From Roseiarcus sp049509635 (GTDB lineage: Bacteria > Pseudomonadota > Alphaproteobacteria > Rhizobiales > Beijerinckiaceae), in assembly GCA_049509635.1 (NCBI GenBank), contig JBEKZS010000057.1:1-23895 (forward strand): a stretch of DNA of 23,895 nucleotides. Reading direction: 5' to 3'. Below are positions 1 through 7,054 of this stretch, piece by piece. Position 1 is the stretch's first letter; each line of letters opens with the position of its first letter. Position numbers and translations under genes: made by a program. The notes beneath the pieces are model-generated. The model was not told the DNA's origin and did not search any database. It saw only the letters and a program-made list of their open reading frames with translations.

Positions 1-759
1 GCAAAACCTCCCTGTTTTCAGGACGGAGCCGGCGTGAATGCGTCCTTCTTTGTTCCTGCCGCCGGCAGCCTACGGTAACTCACTTTGCAGATGTGCGGTA
101 GCTATTTCATTACGGTGACACGCCCGTCATTCCCTTTTTATGGTCCTGTCGCCTTCGGCTTTCGCCCTCGTTTGGCTGGCGTCGCCGCGCGACCGGGCCG
201 GTGGCTCACGGCGTCGAGAAAGTCGGGCGAGCCGAGAGGCCTTGCCGATCAACTCGCTTCGCCGCAACGCGTCGAACGCCGGATCGTCCGGGTCGGCACC
301 GCGCGGATCCGCGAGATCGCCGAGACGGTCTCACAACGGCTGGACGCTGACCAGGCCGTCGTCGACGCCGGGGTCACGGGGGTTACGGCGCCAGTGCACT
401 CAACTCGCGTCTCTCCCAGCGGCGCCCTGTCTTGTCCGGGACGATGACGCGGTATTGCCGGCGGGCCACGCCGCCGAGCGGCCGTCAAGCGACCCGCCAC
501 TCCTCCCCTGCGTCCCGGCGCCTTCACCGGACGAGTTCGCCGCCGGGGGCGACTGCGTCTCGCCGGCGCGGCGGTTGGCGCCCCGACGTGCGGTCGCTCA
601 CGGCGGCGGCCGAGGCGGCGTCTTCCGCGACCGCCGACGCGACCTGGCGCTCCGTCCGCGCCGCCGAGAGTCTGTAAAAGAGAAATTCGAGATAGTTCTT
701 CCCAAATTCCAAAAGGCCGGCTATAGTCCCACCATGAGCGCCTTCACCGGAGCCCCGCC
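1..759. other. stretch without a recognisable gene
   Basis: No open frame here looks like a complete gene. Contents seen: a small inverted repeat CCTG-tttt-CAGG near 12-23; the broken minus-strand coding remnant described separately; and an AT-richer patch at about 675-735 just before the possible gene at 760, which holds a -10-like TATAGT but no convincing -35. Long open frames on both strands are dominated by Arg, Pro and Ala, as expected for shadow frames in GC-rich DNA. Confidence 0.5.
131..457 (-). pseudogene. possible decayed gene remnant, unidentified
   Basis: On the minus strand, three successive stretches read like ordinary protein but lie in different frames or are cut by stops. 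One starts near 457 (QYRVIVPDKTGRRWERRE) and ends at a TAA near 386. The next starts at a GTG near 400 (HWRRNPRDPGVDDGLVSV) and hits a TGA near 335. The last continues in the same frame (DPDDPAFDALRRSELIGKA) to a stop near 131. This pattern fits a gene broken by one frameshift and one nonsense change. I do not recognise the family and no motif gives a function. Very GC-rich noncoding DNA can give similar readings by chance, so this is a weak call. Confidence 0.22.
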
Positions 760-1311
760 ATGTCCGACCCAGCCGTCCCCGCGCCGCCGCTCGCCGCCTC
801 CGTCGCCACGATCGCGCGGGGAGTGCGCCGGCGCCGGATCGCGGAGCGCGCGCCGCCCGGCTGGAGCTGCGACCAACACGTCCGCATGGCCGCCGCCGGC
901 AAGGCGCCGGCCGCAGCGCGCGGGGAGCCGGACGGCGGCGCGCCGCAGACCCCGCGCCGGCTTCAATTTGCCCGCAACCCTCTGATTTCCCTCGATCGGG
1001 CCAAAAATGAATTTCCAGATATTTCCGCATCGAAAGGATTCGCCGGGCGATGCGGCTCGGGGCGCCCCGCGCGGCTTCCTTTTGCCCGCAACCCTCTGAT
1101 TTTCCTCGAACGGGCCGAAAATGAATTGCCAAATATTTCCGCACCGAAAGGGTTTGTCGGCCGATGCGGCCGGCGCCGAGTCCGGCTTGGGTCGTCATTC
1201 CCGGGCCCGCCGCGTCACGTCGGGCGCCAAAACGGTCTCGGCGGCGAACGGACCGGCCCTGGCGGCGCGGCTCGCCCGTCGGCTGCGTTCGCGCGGCGCC
1301 GGCTCAGTTGA
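760..1311 (+). CDS. possible short protein of unknown function, interrupted by the tandem repeat
   Basis: The first 67 codons from the ATG at 760 (starting MSDPAVPAPPLAAS) have G or C at the third position in nearly every codon, with lower GC at the second position, as in real genes of this genome. A GGAG lies 8 bases upstream of the ATG. From about residue 70 the frame runs through two copies of a 90-bp repeat (38-codon period) that keep it open, then through Arg/Pro/Gly-rich sequence to a stop at 1311. No domain is recognisable. The N-terminal part may be the 5' end of a real gene whose remainder was replaced or extended by the repeat, or the whole may be noncoding. Confidence 0.28.
   Translation: MSDPAVPAPPLAASVATIARGVRRRRIAERAPPGWSCDQHVRMAAAGKAPAAARGEPDGGAPQTPRRLQFARNPLISLDRAKNEFPDISASKGFAGRCGSGRPARLPFARNPLIFLERAENELPNISAPKGFVGRCGRRRVRLGSSFPGPPRHVGRQNGLGGERTGPGGAARPSAAFARRRLS
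967..1170. repeat. two direct copies of a 90-bp repeat, 114-bp period
   Basis: Copy 1 occupies 967-1056 and copy 2 occupies 1081-1170, separated by a 24-bp GC-rich spacer. Aligned by eye they match at 80 of 90 positions without gaps, and similarity extends a few bases upstream (cggctt). The repeat is visibly less GC-rich than its surroundings, with AT-rich runs in the middle. The 114-bp period is a multiple of three, so both strands stay open through it. Differences fall at all codon positions, so they do not by themselves show selection on protein. It is likely a dispersed intergenic repeat of this lineage; I cannot match it to a named family. Confidence 0.8.
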
Positions 1312-1672
1312 ACACGGCCTGGTACTCCTGGCGGTCCGGCCACGGCGTATGGATCGGCGAGACATGGATGTCATAGCTCGGCCCGTTCTCGATCTCGCAG
1401 CGGTAGAGGCCCTCCGGCAGCACCTCGCGCTCCCTGGGTCCGCGGAAGATCAGCGTGAACGGCCGGCGCTTGACCCAGTCCGGCAGACGCTTGCGATCGC
1501 TGATGATGCGATCGAGCGGAAACGCGTGACGGGTGCCGCCGAACCGGACTATCTTTCCCACATGGGGCTTGAAATGGGCGATCAGCAGAAATTCCGGCGC
1601 GCTCTGCGCCGCCTCGATCGACTCCCGCAACGCCGCCTCCCCGCCTGGATCGCCGCGCCCAATCTGGCGCAA
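1304..1672 (-). CDS. DUF6916-like protein
   Basis: This is a small (about 122 residue) soluble protein with no signal peptide. The C-terminal half contains RRPFTLIFRGP, then LPEGLYRCEIENGP, then a final EYQAVFN, matching the pattern I associate with the DUF6916 family (FxLxFRGP, LPxGxYxxE, terminal YEAVFN). The family has no established biochemical role. The start is uncertain: the TTG at 1672 is the first usable start in the frame, and the divergent GNAT gene begins only 29 bases away, so the two genes probably share a promoter region. From memory, DUF6916 proteins often occur near phage-tail-collar-like (MdpB) proteins; no such protein is in the window. Family assignment is moderately sure, function unknown. 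Confidence 0.6.
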   Translation of the reverse strand: MRQIGRGDPGGEAALRESIEAAQSAPEFLLIAHFKPHVGKIVRFGGTRHAFPLDRIISDRKRLPDWVKRRPFTLIFRGPREREVLPEGLYRCEIENGPSYDIHVSPIHTPWPDRQEYQAVFN

Positions 1673-1701
1673 TCGGGCGGCGATTTCCAGAGGCCGGCGC
1701 C

Positions 1702-2226
1702 GTGAGCGGCGACGCGGTCGGGGACATGGTCGCGGCGCCGGGCGGGCGCGTCCGGCTGCGCCCGCAGACGGCGGCCGACGCGCCGTTCCTGTTCGCCCTC
1801 TTCCATGGCCGGATGAGCGCGATGCTCGCCCCCGCCGGCCTGGCGCCGGAGGCGCTCGACAGCCTCATCGCCTCGCAGTACCGGCTGCGCGGCCTCGACT
1901 ACCGCGCCAAATTCCCGCGCGCGCGCTGGTCGGTCGTCGAGGCCGAGGACGGGCCGATCGGCGAACTGATCGAGCACGACGAGCCCGACGCGGTCTATAT
2001 CGTCGACATGACCCTGCTTCCCGCCCGGCAGGCGCAGGGCATAGGCGGGGCGCTGGTGCGCGCGCTGATGACCGCGCATGCGGCGCGCGGCGGCGTGCGC
2101 GCGATCGCGCTGGCGTCCAACGAGCATTCGCTGAGGATGTTCCGCAAGCTCGGCTTCGCCGCGGCGCGCGAGGACGGCGACGCCTATTATTCGCTGCGCT
2201 GGCGCCCGCCCGCCGCGAGCGCCTGA
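1702..2226 (+). CDS. GNAT family N-acetyltransferase
   Basis: This 174-residue protein has the GNAT fold pattern. Beta strand 4 (residues about 97-106, AVYIVDMTLLP) is followed by the acetyl-CoA pyrophosphate loop QAQGIGGAL (110-118, matching Q/RxxGxG/A) and, near 138-152, ALASNEHSLRMFRKLGF, the usual N-x-x-A/S-xx-xY/F-xKxGF end of the family. Such enzymes transfer acetyl from acetyl-CoA to an amine; the substrate cannot be read from sequence. The start is GTG at 1702 with AGAGG about 10 bases upstream. It lies 15 bases before the hydroxylase/sulfotransferase fusion gene on the same strand, so the two are probably co-transcribed and may act on the same target (inference). Confidence 0.88.
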   Translation: MSGDAVGDMVAAPGGRVRLRPQTAADAPFLFALFHGRMSAMLAPAGLAPEALDSLIASQYRLRGLDYRAKFPRARWSVVEAEDGPIGELIEHDEPDAVYIVDMTLLPARQAQGIGGALVRALMTAHAARGGVRAIALASNEHSLRMFRKLGFAAAREDGDAYYSLRWRPPAASA

Positions 2227-2241
2227 GCGGGGAGGGGCGCC

Positions 2242-4059
2242 GTGGAGCCGCGGCCCGCCAGACCGCCCGACCGGCTGCTGCTGCCGCTGGCCTTCGATCC
2301 CGCGCTGCTGCGGCGCGACCTCGACGGACTGTCGCAGGTCGCATGGGTCGATCATTTCGTCAGCCAGAACTACCGGGGCGACTGGAGCGTCATCCCGCTG
2401 CGGGCGAAGGCGGGGGCGACCCACCCGGTCATGATGATCGCCTCCGATCCCGCCGCGCGCGCCTTCGAGGACACGCCGCTGCTCGCCGGCTGCCCCTACT
2501 TTCGCCAGGTCCTCGCCGCCTTCGCCTGTCCGCTGCTGACCGTCCGGCTCATGCGGCTCGGCCCGGGTTCGACCATCCTCGAGCACCGCGATCACGACCT
2601 CGGCTTCGAGGACGGCGTGGTCCGCATCCACATTCCCGTGGTCACCAACCGGGACGTCGACTTCCGGCTCAACGGCCGCCGCATCGACATGGCGCCGGGC
2701 AGCGCCTGGTATCTGCGCCTCTCCGATCCGCACAGCGTCGCCAATCGCGGCGCGACGAGCCGGGTGCATCTGGTCATCGACGCAATCGCCGACGCCTGGG
2801 TCGCCGCCCTCCTGGCGCGGGCCGTGGGCGTTCCCCGCGACGAACCGGGCGAACCGCCCCAGGCCGCCGGCCGCGGGGCGCTCGACCGGTTCCGGGCGCT
2901 GGTCCTCGCCGAGCCCGCGCTCGCCGAGCGGCTGCGCGCGCCCGACGACGCCGAACGATTCGTCGCGCTGGTCGTCGAGACGGCGGCCGGCCGCGGCCTG
3001 ATCGTCGGCGCCGAGGAGGCGACCGCCGCGATGCGCGAGACCGCGCGCGCCGTTCGCCCGATCGATCGCGCGGGCGAGCCGGTCCTGCCGCCGGGCGGGT
3101 GGCTGCCGGCGGCCGCATCCTGGCGCGGCGAAGCGCTGTGGGTTCACTGGACCGACTTCGGCCCGGCGCCGCTGAGCGAGCCGTTCTTCGAGCAGTCGGT
3201 CGCCCGCGCGCTCCGCAAGCCGTTCAACCGTCTGTTCGCGCACGGCACGCCGATCGAGGCGCTGGCGCGCGCGGCGGACGCCGGCCGGCTGGTCCCCCCG
3301 GACGGCTTCGTGTTCCACATGTCGCGCTGCGGCTCGACGCTGGTGTCGCAGATGCTCGCCGCGCTCCCCGGCGCCATTGCGATCTCCGAGGCCGGCCCGA
3401 TCGAGACGGTCGTCGCCGCGCGGCGCGTCCGGCCCGACCTGCGCGAGGACGAGCACGCGCGCTGGCTCGCCTGGATGATCGGCGCGCTCGGCCGGGCGCG
3501 GCGCGGCGACGAGCGCCGCTGCTTCGTCAAGCTCGACGCCTGGCACGCGCTCGATCTGCCGCTGTTCCGGCGCGCCTTTCCCGCAACGCCCTGGATCTTC
3601 CTCTACCGCGATCCCGTCGAGGCGCTGGTCTCGCAGCTGCGCCGGCGCGGCATGCAGATGACGCCGCCGCTGGTGGCGGCCGAACGGTTCGGCCTCGAGG
3701 CGGCCGAATCCTGGCTCGACCCGGCGCGCTATTGCGCGCGCGTGCTGGCGGCGATCTGTGCGGCGGCGGCCGACGGCCTCGCCCTCGGCGGCGGCCTGCT
3801 GGTCGATTATGCCCAGCTGCCGGACGCCGTCGCGACGGCGATCCTGCCGCATTTCGGGGTGGTCCCCGACGATGGCGATCGCGCGGCGATGGCGGCGGCG
3901 GCCGCGCGCGACGCCAAGAACCCCGGCCTGCCGTTCGCGGCCAACGCCGCGGCCAAGCAGCGCGAGGCGAGCGCCGAGGCGCGCGCGCTCGCCGAGCAAT
4001 GGCTCGGCGGCGTCCATCGCCGGCTGGAGGCGCTCCGGCTGGGCGCGCCGGCGCCGTGA
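2242..4059 (+). CDS. aspartyl/asparaginyl beta-hydroxylase + Nif11-like + sulfotransferase fusion
   Basis: This is a 605-residue, three-part protein. Residues about 20-190 form an Asp/Asn beta-hydroxylase domain (cupin-type, Fe(II)/2-oxoglutarate): EHRDHD with likely iron ligand H115, RIHIP around H130, second likely ligand H164 in DPHSVANRG, and RVHLVID ending at 180, whose Arg would bind 2-oxoglutarate. Residues about 212-265 resemble the Nif11 leader-type domain (LDRFRALVLAEPALAERLRA, then a helix ending at AAMRE). Residues about 345-600 are a P-loop sulfotransferase: PAPS-binding loop HMSRCGSTL (359-367) and 3'-phosphate motif FLYRDP (453-458). The start is GTG at 2242 with a strong GGGGAGGGG 5 bases upstream. 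No signal peptide or membrane segment is seen, so it is probably cytoplasmic. The substrate is unknown; modification of a peptide or protein by hydroxylation and sulfation is an inference from the domains. Confidence 0.85.
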   Translation: MEPRPARPPDRLLLPLAFDPALLRRDLDGLSQVAWVDHFVSQNYRGDWSVIPLRAKAGATHPVMMIASDPAARAFEDTPLLAGCPYFRQVLAAFACPLLTVRLMRLGPGSTILEHRDHDLGFEDGVVRIHIPVVTNRDVDFRLNGRRIDMAPGSAWYLRLSDPHSVANRGATSRVHLVIDAIADAWVAALLARAVGVPRDEPGEPPQAAGRGALDRFRALVLAEPALAERLRAPDDAERFVALVVETAAGRGLIVGAEEATAAMRETARAVRPIDRAGEPVLPPGGWLPAAASWRGEALWVHWTDFGPAPLSEPFFEQSVARALRKPFNRLFAHGTPIEALARAADAGRLVPPDGFVFHMSRCGSTLVSQMLAALPGAIAISEAGPIETVVAARRVRPDLREDEHARWLAWMIGALGRARRGDERRCFVKLDAWHALDLPLFRRAFPATPWIFLYRDPVEALVSQLRRRGMQMTPPLVAAERFGLEAAESWLDPARYCARVLAAICAAAADGLALGGGLLVDYAQLPDAVATAILPHFGVVPDDGDRAAMAAAAARDAKNPGLPFAANAAAKQREASAEARALAEQWLGGVHRRLEALRLGAPAP

Positions 4060-4106
4060 GCCGGGCGGGTCCGGCGACCCTTGTTCGGCGGCGGACGCGC
4101 CGGGGC

Positions 4107-4739
4107 TCAGCGCCGCGCCGCGCCGCCGATCAGCCAGACGAACAGCGCAAAGCAGACCGCGGCCGCCGCGGTCCAGCCCTGCAGGATCGTCGAGGTCGCG
4201 AACGACGGGATCAGCACGAAGGCGGTCGCCATCACCCCGGTGATGTTGCCGAGCGTGCTGATCGCATAGACGACGCCGGTCGACAGGCCGCCGCGCAGTC
4301 CCGAGCCGACGAGCGCCTCGGTGAAGATCGGCAGCAGCGCCGAAAGGCACAGGACGGGAAAGAAGAACAGCGCGAAGCTCGAGACGCCGAGCGCGACGAA
4401 GACATTGTCGAGGCCGGCGTCGATCGCCCGCAGGATCGGGTGGCCGAGCGTCGCCGTGACGAGATAGCCGGCGAGGCCGACCAGCACCAGCGCGACGAGC
4501 CGGACCATCAGGCGTCGCCGCGGCATTTGCGACAGCAGGCCGCCGACCAGCGCGCCGGCGCTGAACGCGGCCAGAAAGGTCGAAATGACGAACGACCAGA
4601 CGAACAGCGTCGAGCCGAAGAACGGCGCGAGCAGCCGCGTCGCGACCAGCTGGAAGCCCATGCTGAGGAAGCCCTGGAGGAACGCGCAGACGCCGACCAG
4701 GGCGCCGAACCCCGGGCGCGCGCCGGCTATTTCGCCCAT
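4107..4739 (-). CDS. membrane half of a split fused-MFS/spermidine-synthase-type protein
   Basis: This 210-residue integral membrane protein has about six hydrophobic segments (roughly 11-33, 45-69, 78-98, 113-141, 154-177, 184-206). The signature pieces TRLLAPFFGSTLFVW (34-48) and STLGNITG (161-168) match the N-terminal membrane domain of fused MFS/spermidine synthase proteins, but the usual C-terminal catalytic domain is missing. That domain is instead encoded by the gene immediately upstream, whose stop codon overlaps this start by 13 bp. The ATG at 4739 was chosen because it begins just before the hydrophobic core and overlaps the upstream stop, as in translational coupling. Transport or membrane-anchoring function is not established. 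It converges on the sulfotransferase fusion gene 47 bp away. Confidence 0.8.
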   Translation of the reverse strand: MGEIAGARPGFGALVGVCAFLQGFLSMGFQLVATRLLAPFFGSTLFVWSFVISTFLAAFSAGALVGGLLSQMPRRRLMVRLVALVLVGLAGYLVTATLGHPILRAIDAGLDNVFVALGVSSFALFFFPVLCLSALLPIFTEALVGSGLRGGLSTGVVYAISTLGNITGVMATAFVLIPSFATSTILQGWTAAAAVCFALFVWLIGGAARR

Positions 4740-5632
4740 TGGGCGCCCAGGAATTCGGTCGGCGAGAAATCGTCGGTGAGCGTGCGCGCGCAGGCGAGCG
4801 GGCCCGGCGCGGCGGCCGCCAGCCGCAGGCGCGAGAGGTCGACATTGCCGGCCTCCAGCAGCGGCCAAGCCGGCGGCGCGCCGGCGCGGACCGCCTCGAG
4901 CAGGCCGCGCGCGCCCGCCGAGGCGAGGACGACGACATTGGCGGTTCCCGGCGCGGCGAACACGACGCAGCCGGCGAACCCCGCCGCGATCGTCGCGACG
5001 AGGCAGTCGAACAGCCTATTGCCGCTGATGACGTTGATGACGAGCAGCCCGCCCTCGGTCAGATGGTCGGCGACGAGGGCGAAGAACTCGGCCGTCGCCA
5101 GATGCGGGGGATATTGGCTGTTCCTGACGAAGGCGTCGATCACGATCCAGTCCCAGCGCGCGCCGCTGCGGCGCAGGAAGCGCCGGCCGTCCTCGATGAC
5201 GACCCGGTTGCGCGCGCCTTCCTCGAACTGCGTGAACTCCACCGCCAGATCGCGGATCATCGGATCGATCTCGACGCTGGTCAGCGTCGCCTCGGGCCAG
5301 GCGAGGGCGAACAGCCGGTTGAACGCCCCGGCGCCGAGCCCGATGCTGAGGACCTGCTTTGGATCGGGGGCGACGAGCGCCGGCGCGAACAGGTATTTCG
5401 TGTAGGGGACGACCTGATAGCTCGGCCGGCTCAGGTCGATCGCGGAAATCGCCGCGCCGTTCTCGAGCCGGCGGAACGAGACGACCGGGCCCTCGCGCGC
5501 GACGATGACGTAATTGTAGACGGACTCGCGGACGGTCTCGTCGGCGCTGGCCCGGGCGCGACGCGCGCCCAGCGCAGCGGCGGCGACGGCCGCGGCGCCG
5601 AGCCCCAGCATCGATCTGCGCGTCCGCCTCAC
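4727..5632 (-). CDS. spermidine-synthase-like Rossmann protein with Tat signal
   Basis: This 301-residue protein begins MRRTRRSMLGLG followed by an Ala-rich hydrophobic stretch and ARA at 25-27, a convincing twin-arginine export signal. The rest is a spermidine-synthase/SAM-methyltransferase-like fold: GLGAGAF (98-104) as glycine-rich loop, SVEIDP with acidic E121/D123, EDGRRFL (147-153), DWIVIDAF (161-168) and a C-terminal strand region. The classical GGGDG loop and D-x-T-D-P catalytic motif of true spermidine synthases are not kept, so aminopropyl transfer is not assured. The start is GTG at 5632, needed to include the Tat motif; an internal ATG (residue 8) would remove it. Its partner membrane gene follows directly. 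If exported, the enzyme would lack cytoplasmic SAM-type cofactor, unless the Tat-like segment is only a membrane anchor. Confidence 0.82.
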   Translation of the reverse strand: MRRTRRSMLGLGAAAVAAAALGARRARASADETVRESVYNYVIVAREGPVVSFRRLENGAAISAIDLSRPSYQVVPYTKYLFAPALVAPDPKQVLSIGLGAGAFNRLFALAWPEATLTSVEIDPMIRDLAVEFTQFEEGARNRVVIEDGRRFLRRSGARWDWIVIDAFVRNSQYPPHLATAEFFALVADHLTEGGLLVINVISGNRLFDCLVATIAAGFAGCVVFAAPGTANVVVLASAGARGLLEAVRAGAPPAWPLLEAGNVDLSRLRLAAAAPGPLACARTLTDDFSPTEFLGAQWAK

Positions 5633-5685
5633 CGCCGCCCGTCTCCCGTCGACGCCAAGTGAGACGCCGGCCGTTCGGGCGTCAA

Positions 5686-5699
5686 GGGGAACGTTCCCC
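5686..5699. promoter_or_regulatory. perfect 14-bp palindrome in divergent promoter region
   Basis: GGGGAACGTTCCCC is a perfect inverted repeat located in the 120-bp region between the divergent starts at 5632 (spermidine-synthase-like) and 5753 (TIGR03808-type protein). Its position suits an operator for a dimeric regulator acting on both genes, but the regulator is not identified and no regulator gene is adjacent. Confidence 0.35.
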
Positions 5700-5752
5700 G
5701 AATCGCGCTTTGGCTCTAACCTCCAGGGGTCCCGACCCGCACGGCCTTCCGC

Positions 5753-7036
5753 ATGATCGACCGTCGCCGCCTGCTCGCCGCCGCGCTCGCGCTTCCCGGG
5801 CTGGCGCCCGGCCGCGCCTGGCCGGCCCCGCCGGGCGTCGATTCCGCGCCGGCGCTGCAGCGCGCGATCGACGCGGCGCAGCGCGGCGGCGGCGTCCTGG
5901 CGCTGCCGGCGGGCGTGCGCGGCGTCTCGCGCCTGCGCATTTCGGGCGACCTCCGGCTGGTCGGCGCCGGCGGCGCGAACCGGCTCGTCGCGCTCGGCCC
6001 CGGGCCGCTGCTCGAAATCGCGGGCGCGGACCGGGTGACGATCGAGAACGTCGCCTTCGACGGCGCGTCCCGCGACGCCGGCGAGGCGGGCCTGGTCGAG
6101 GCGCGCGACATCGCCGAACTCGGCTTCGTCGATTGCACGCTCGCGCGCGCCGGCCAGGGCCTCCGGCTCGAGCGCTGCGGCGGGCGCATCGAGCGGTCCG
6201 CGTTCCGCGCGCTCGCCCGATCGGCGCTGCTCAGTCTCGATGCGACCGGCCTGTCGATCCTCGACAACCGGGTCGAGGACTGCGGCGCCAACGGCCTGCA
6301 GGTCTGGCGCTCGGCGCAGGGTCCGGACGGGACGATCCTGCGCGGCAACCGCATCGCGCGGATCCGCGCCGATCCCGGCGGCGACGGGCCCTACGGCAAC
6401 GCCATCAGCGTGTTTCGCGCCGGCGGGGTCGCCTGTTCGGGCAATGTCGTGCGCGACGCCGCCTTCTCGGCGATCCGCTTCGATGCGAGTCCGGATGCGC
6501 TGATCCTCGGCAACACCTGCGCCGAGATCGGCGAGACCGCGCTCTACGTCGAATTCGGCTTTCAGGGCGCGGTCGTCGCGTCGAATCTGGTCGACGGCGC
6601 CTCGACCGGCGTCTCGGTGACCAATTTCGACCGCGGCGGCCGGCTCGCCGCGGTGACCGGCAATGTCCTGCGAAACTGCGCGCGGCCGCCGCCGCAGGGC
6701 GGCGCGCTCTATGGAATCGGCGTCCATGTCGAGGCGGACACGGCGGTGACCGGCAACGTCGTCGACGCCGCCGCCTTCGCCGGCCTGAGCCTCGGCTATG
6801 GCGTGGGCCTGCGCGACGTCATCGCCGCCGAAAACATACTGACCGATTGCGGCTATGGCGTCGCGGTTTCGGTCGCGCCCGGCGCCGGCGGCGCGACGAT
6901 CCGCGACAACCGGATCGCGCGAGCGCGCCACGGCGCGATGGTCGGCATGGCCTGGGAGGCGGTCGCCTCGGCTGATCTCGCGCGCGACGCGGCGGCCTAT
7001 CCCCAATTGACGGTCGCGGGCAACGAGGTCAGGTGA
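5753..7036 (+). CDS. Tat-exported right-handed beta-helix repeat protein (TIGR03808-type)
   Basis: This 427-residue protein starts MIDRRRLLAAALALPG, a twin-arginine signal, with likely cleavage near residues 20-25. The mature part is a series of parallel beta-helix turns: repeated phrases such as ILDNRVEDCGANGLQVW, ILRGNRIARI, CSGNVVRDAAFSAIRF, ILGNTCAEIGETALYVE, VTGNVVDAAAFAGLSLGYG and IRDNRIARARHG, each with the N-x-V/I and small-residue pattern of pectate-lyase-like coils. This matches the family named 'twin-arg-translocated uncharacterized repeat protein' (TIGR03808), known mainly from Rhizobiales and of unknown function. Beta-helix proteins often bind or cleave polysaccharide, but no catalytic residues can be assigned. 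It is divergent from the spermidine-synthase-like pair and converges on the usp gene 18 bp away. Confidence 0.85.
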   Translation: MIDRRRLLAAALALPGLAPGRAWPAPPGVDSAPALQRAIDAAQRGGGVLALPAGVRGVSRLRISGDLRLVGAGGANRLVALGPGPLLEIAGADRVTIENVAFDGASRDAGEAGLVEARDIAELGFVDCTLARAGQGLRLERCGGRIERSAFRALARSALLSLDATGLSILDNRVEDCGANGLQVWRSAQGPDGTILRGNRIARIRADPGGDGPYGNAISVFRAGGVACSGNVVRDAAFSAIRFDASPDALILGNTCAEIGETALYVEFGFQGAVVASNLVDGASTGVSVTNFDRGGRLAAVTGNVLRNCARPPPQGGALYGIGVHVEADTAVTGNVVDAAAFAGLSLGYGVGLRDVIAAENILTDCGYGVAVSVAPGAGGATIRDNRIARARHGAMVGMAWEAVASADLARDAAAYPQLTVAGNEVR

Positions 7037-7054
7037 GCGCGGACCTCGCGCGCG

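Noticed and set aside
524..1198. Minus-strand open frame with two repeated RKYL-xIHF-type peptides
   Set aside because: The repeated peptide is just the minus-strand reading of the 90-bp DNA repeat; the rest is low-complexity Arg/Ala. A short stretch near 680-720 looked faintly phasin-like but is too short to support.
1582..4938. Very long minus-strand open frame
   Set aside because: Shadow of the plus-strand fusion gene and its neighbours; composition is Arg/Ala-rich with no motifs.
1533..5405. Very long plus-strand open frame (about 1290 codons)
   Set aside because: It is an Arg/Ala/Pro-rich shadow frame over the GNAT, fusion and minus-strand genes; GC-rich DNA has few stops, and no domain is seen.
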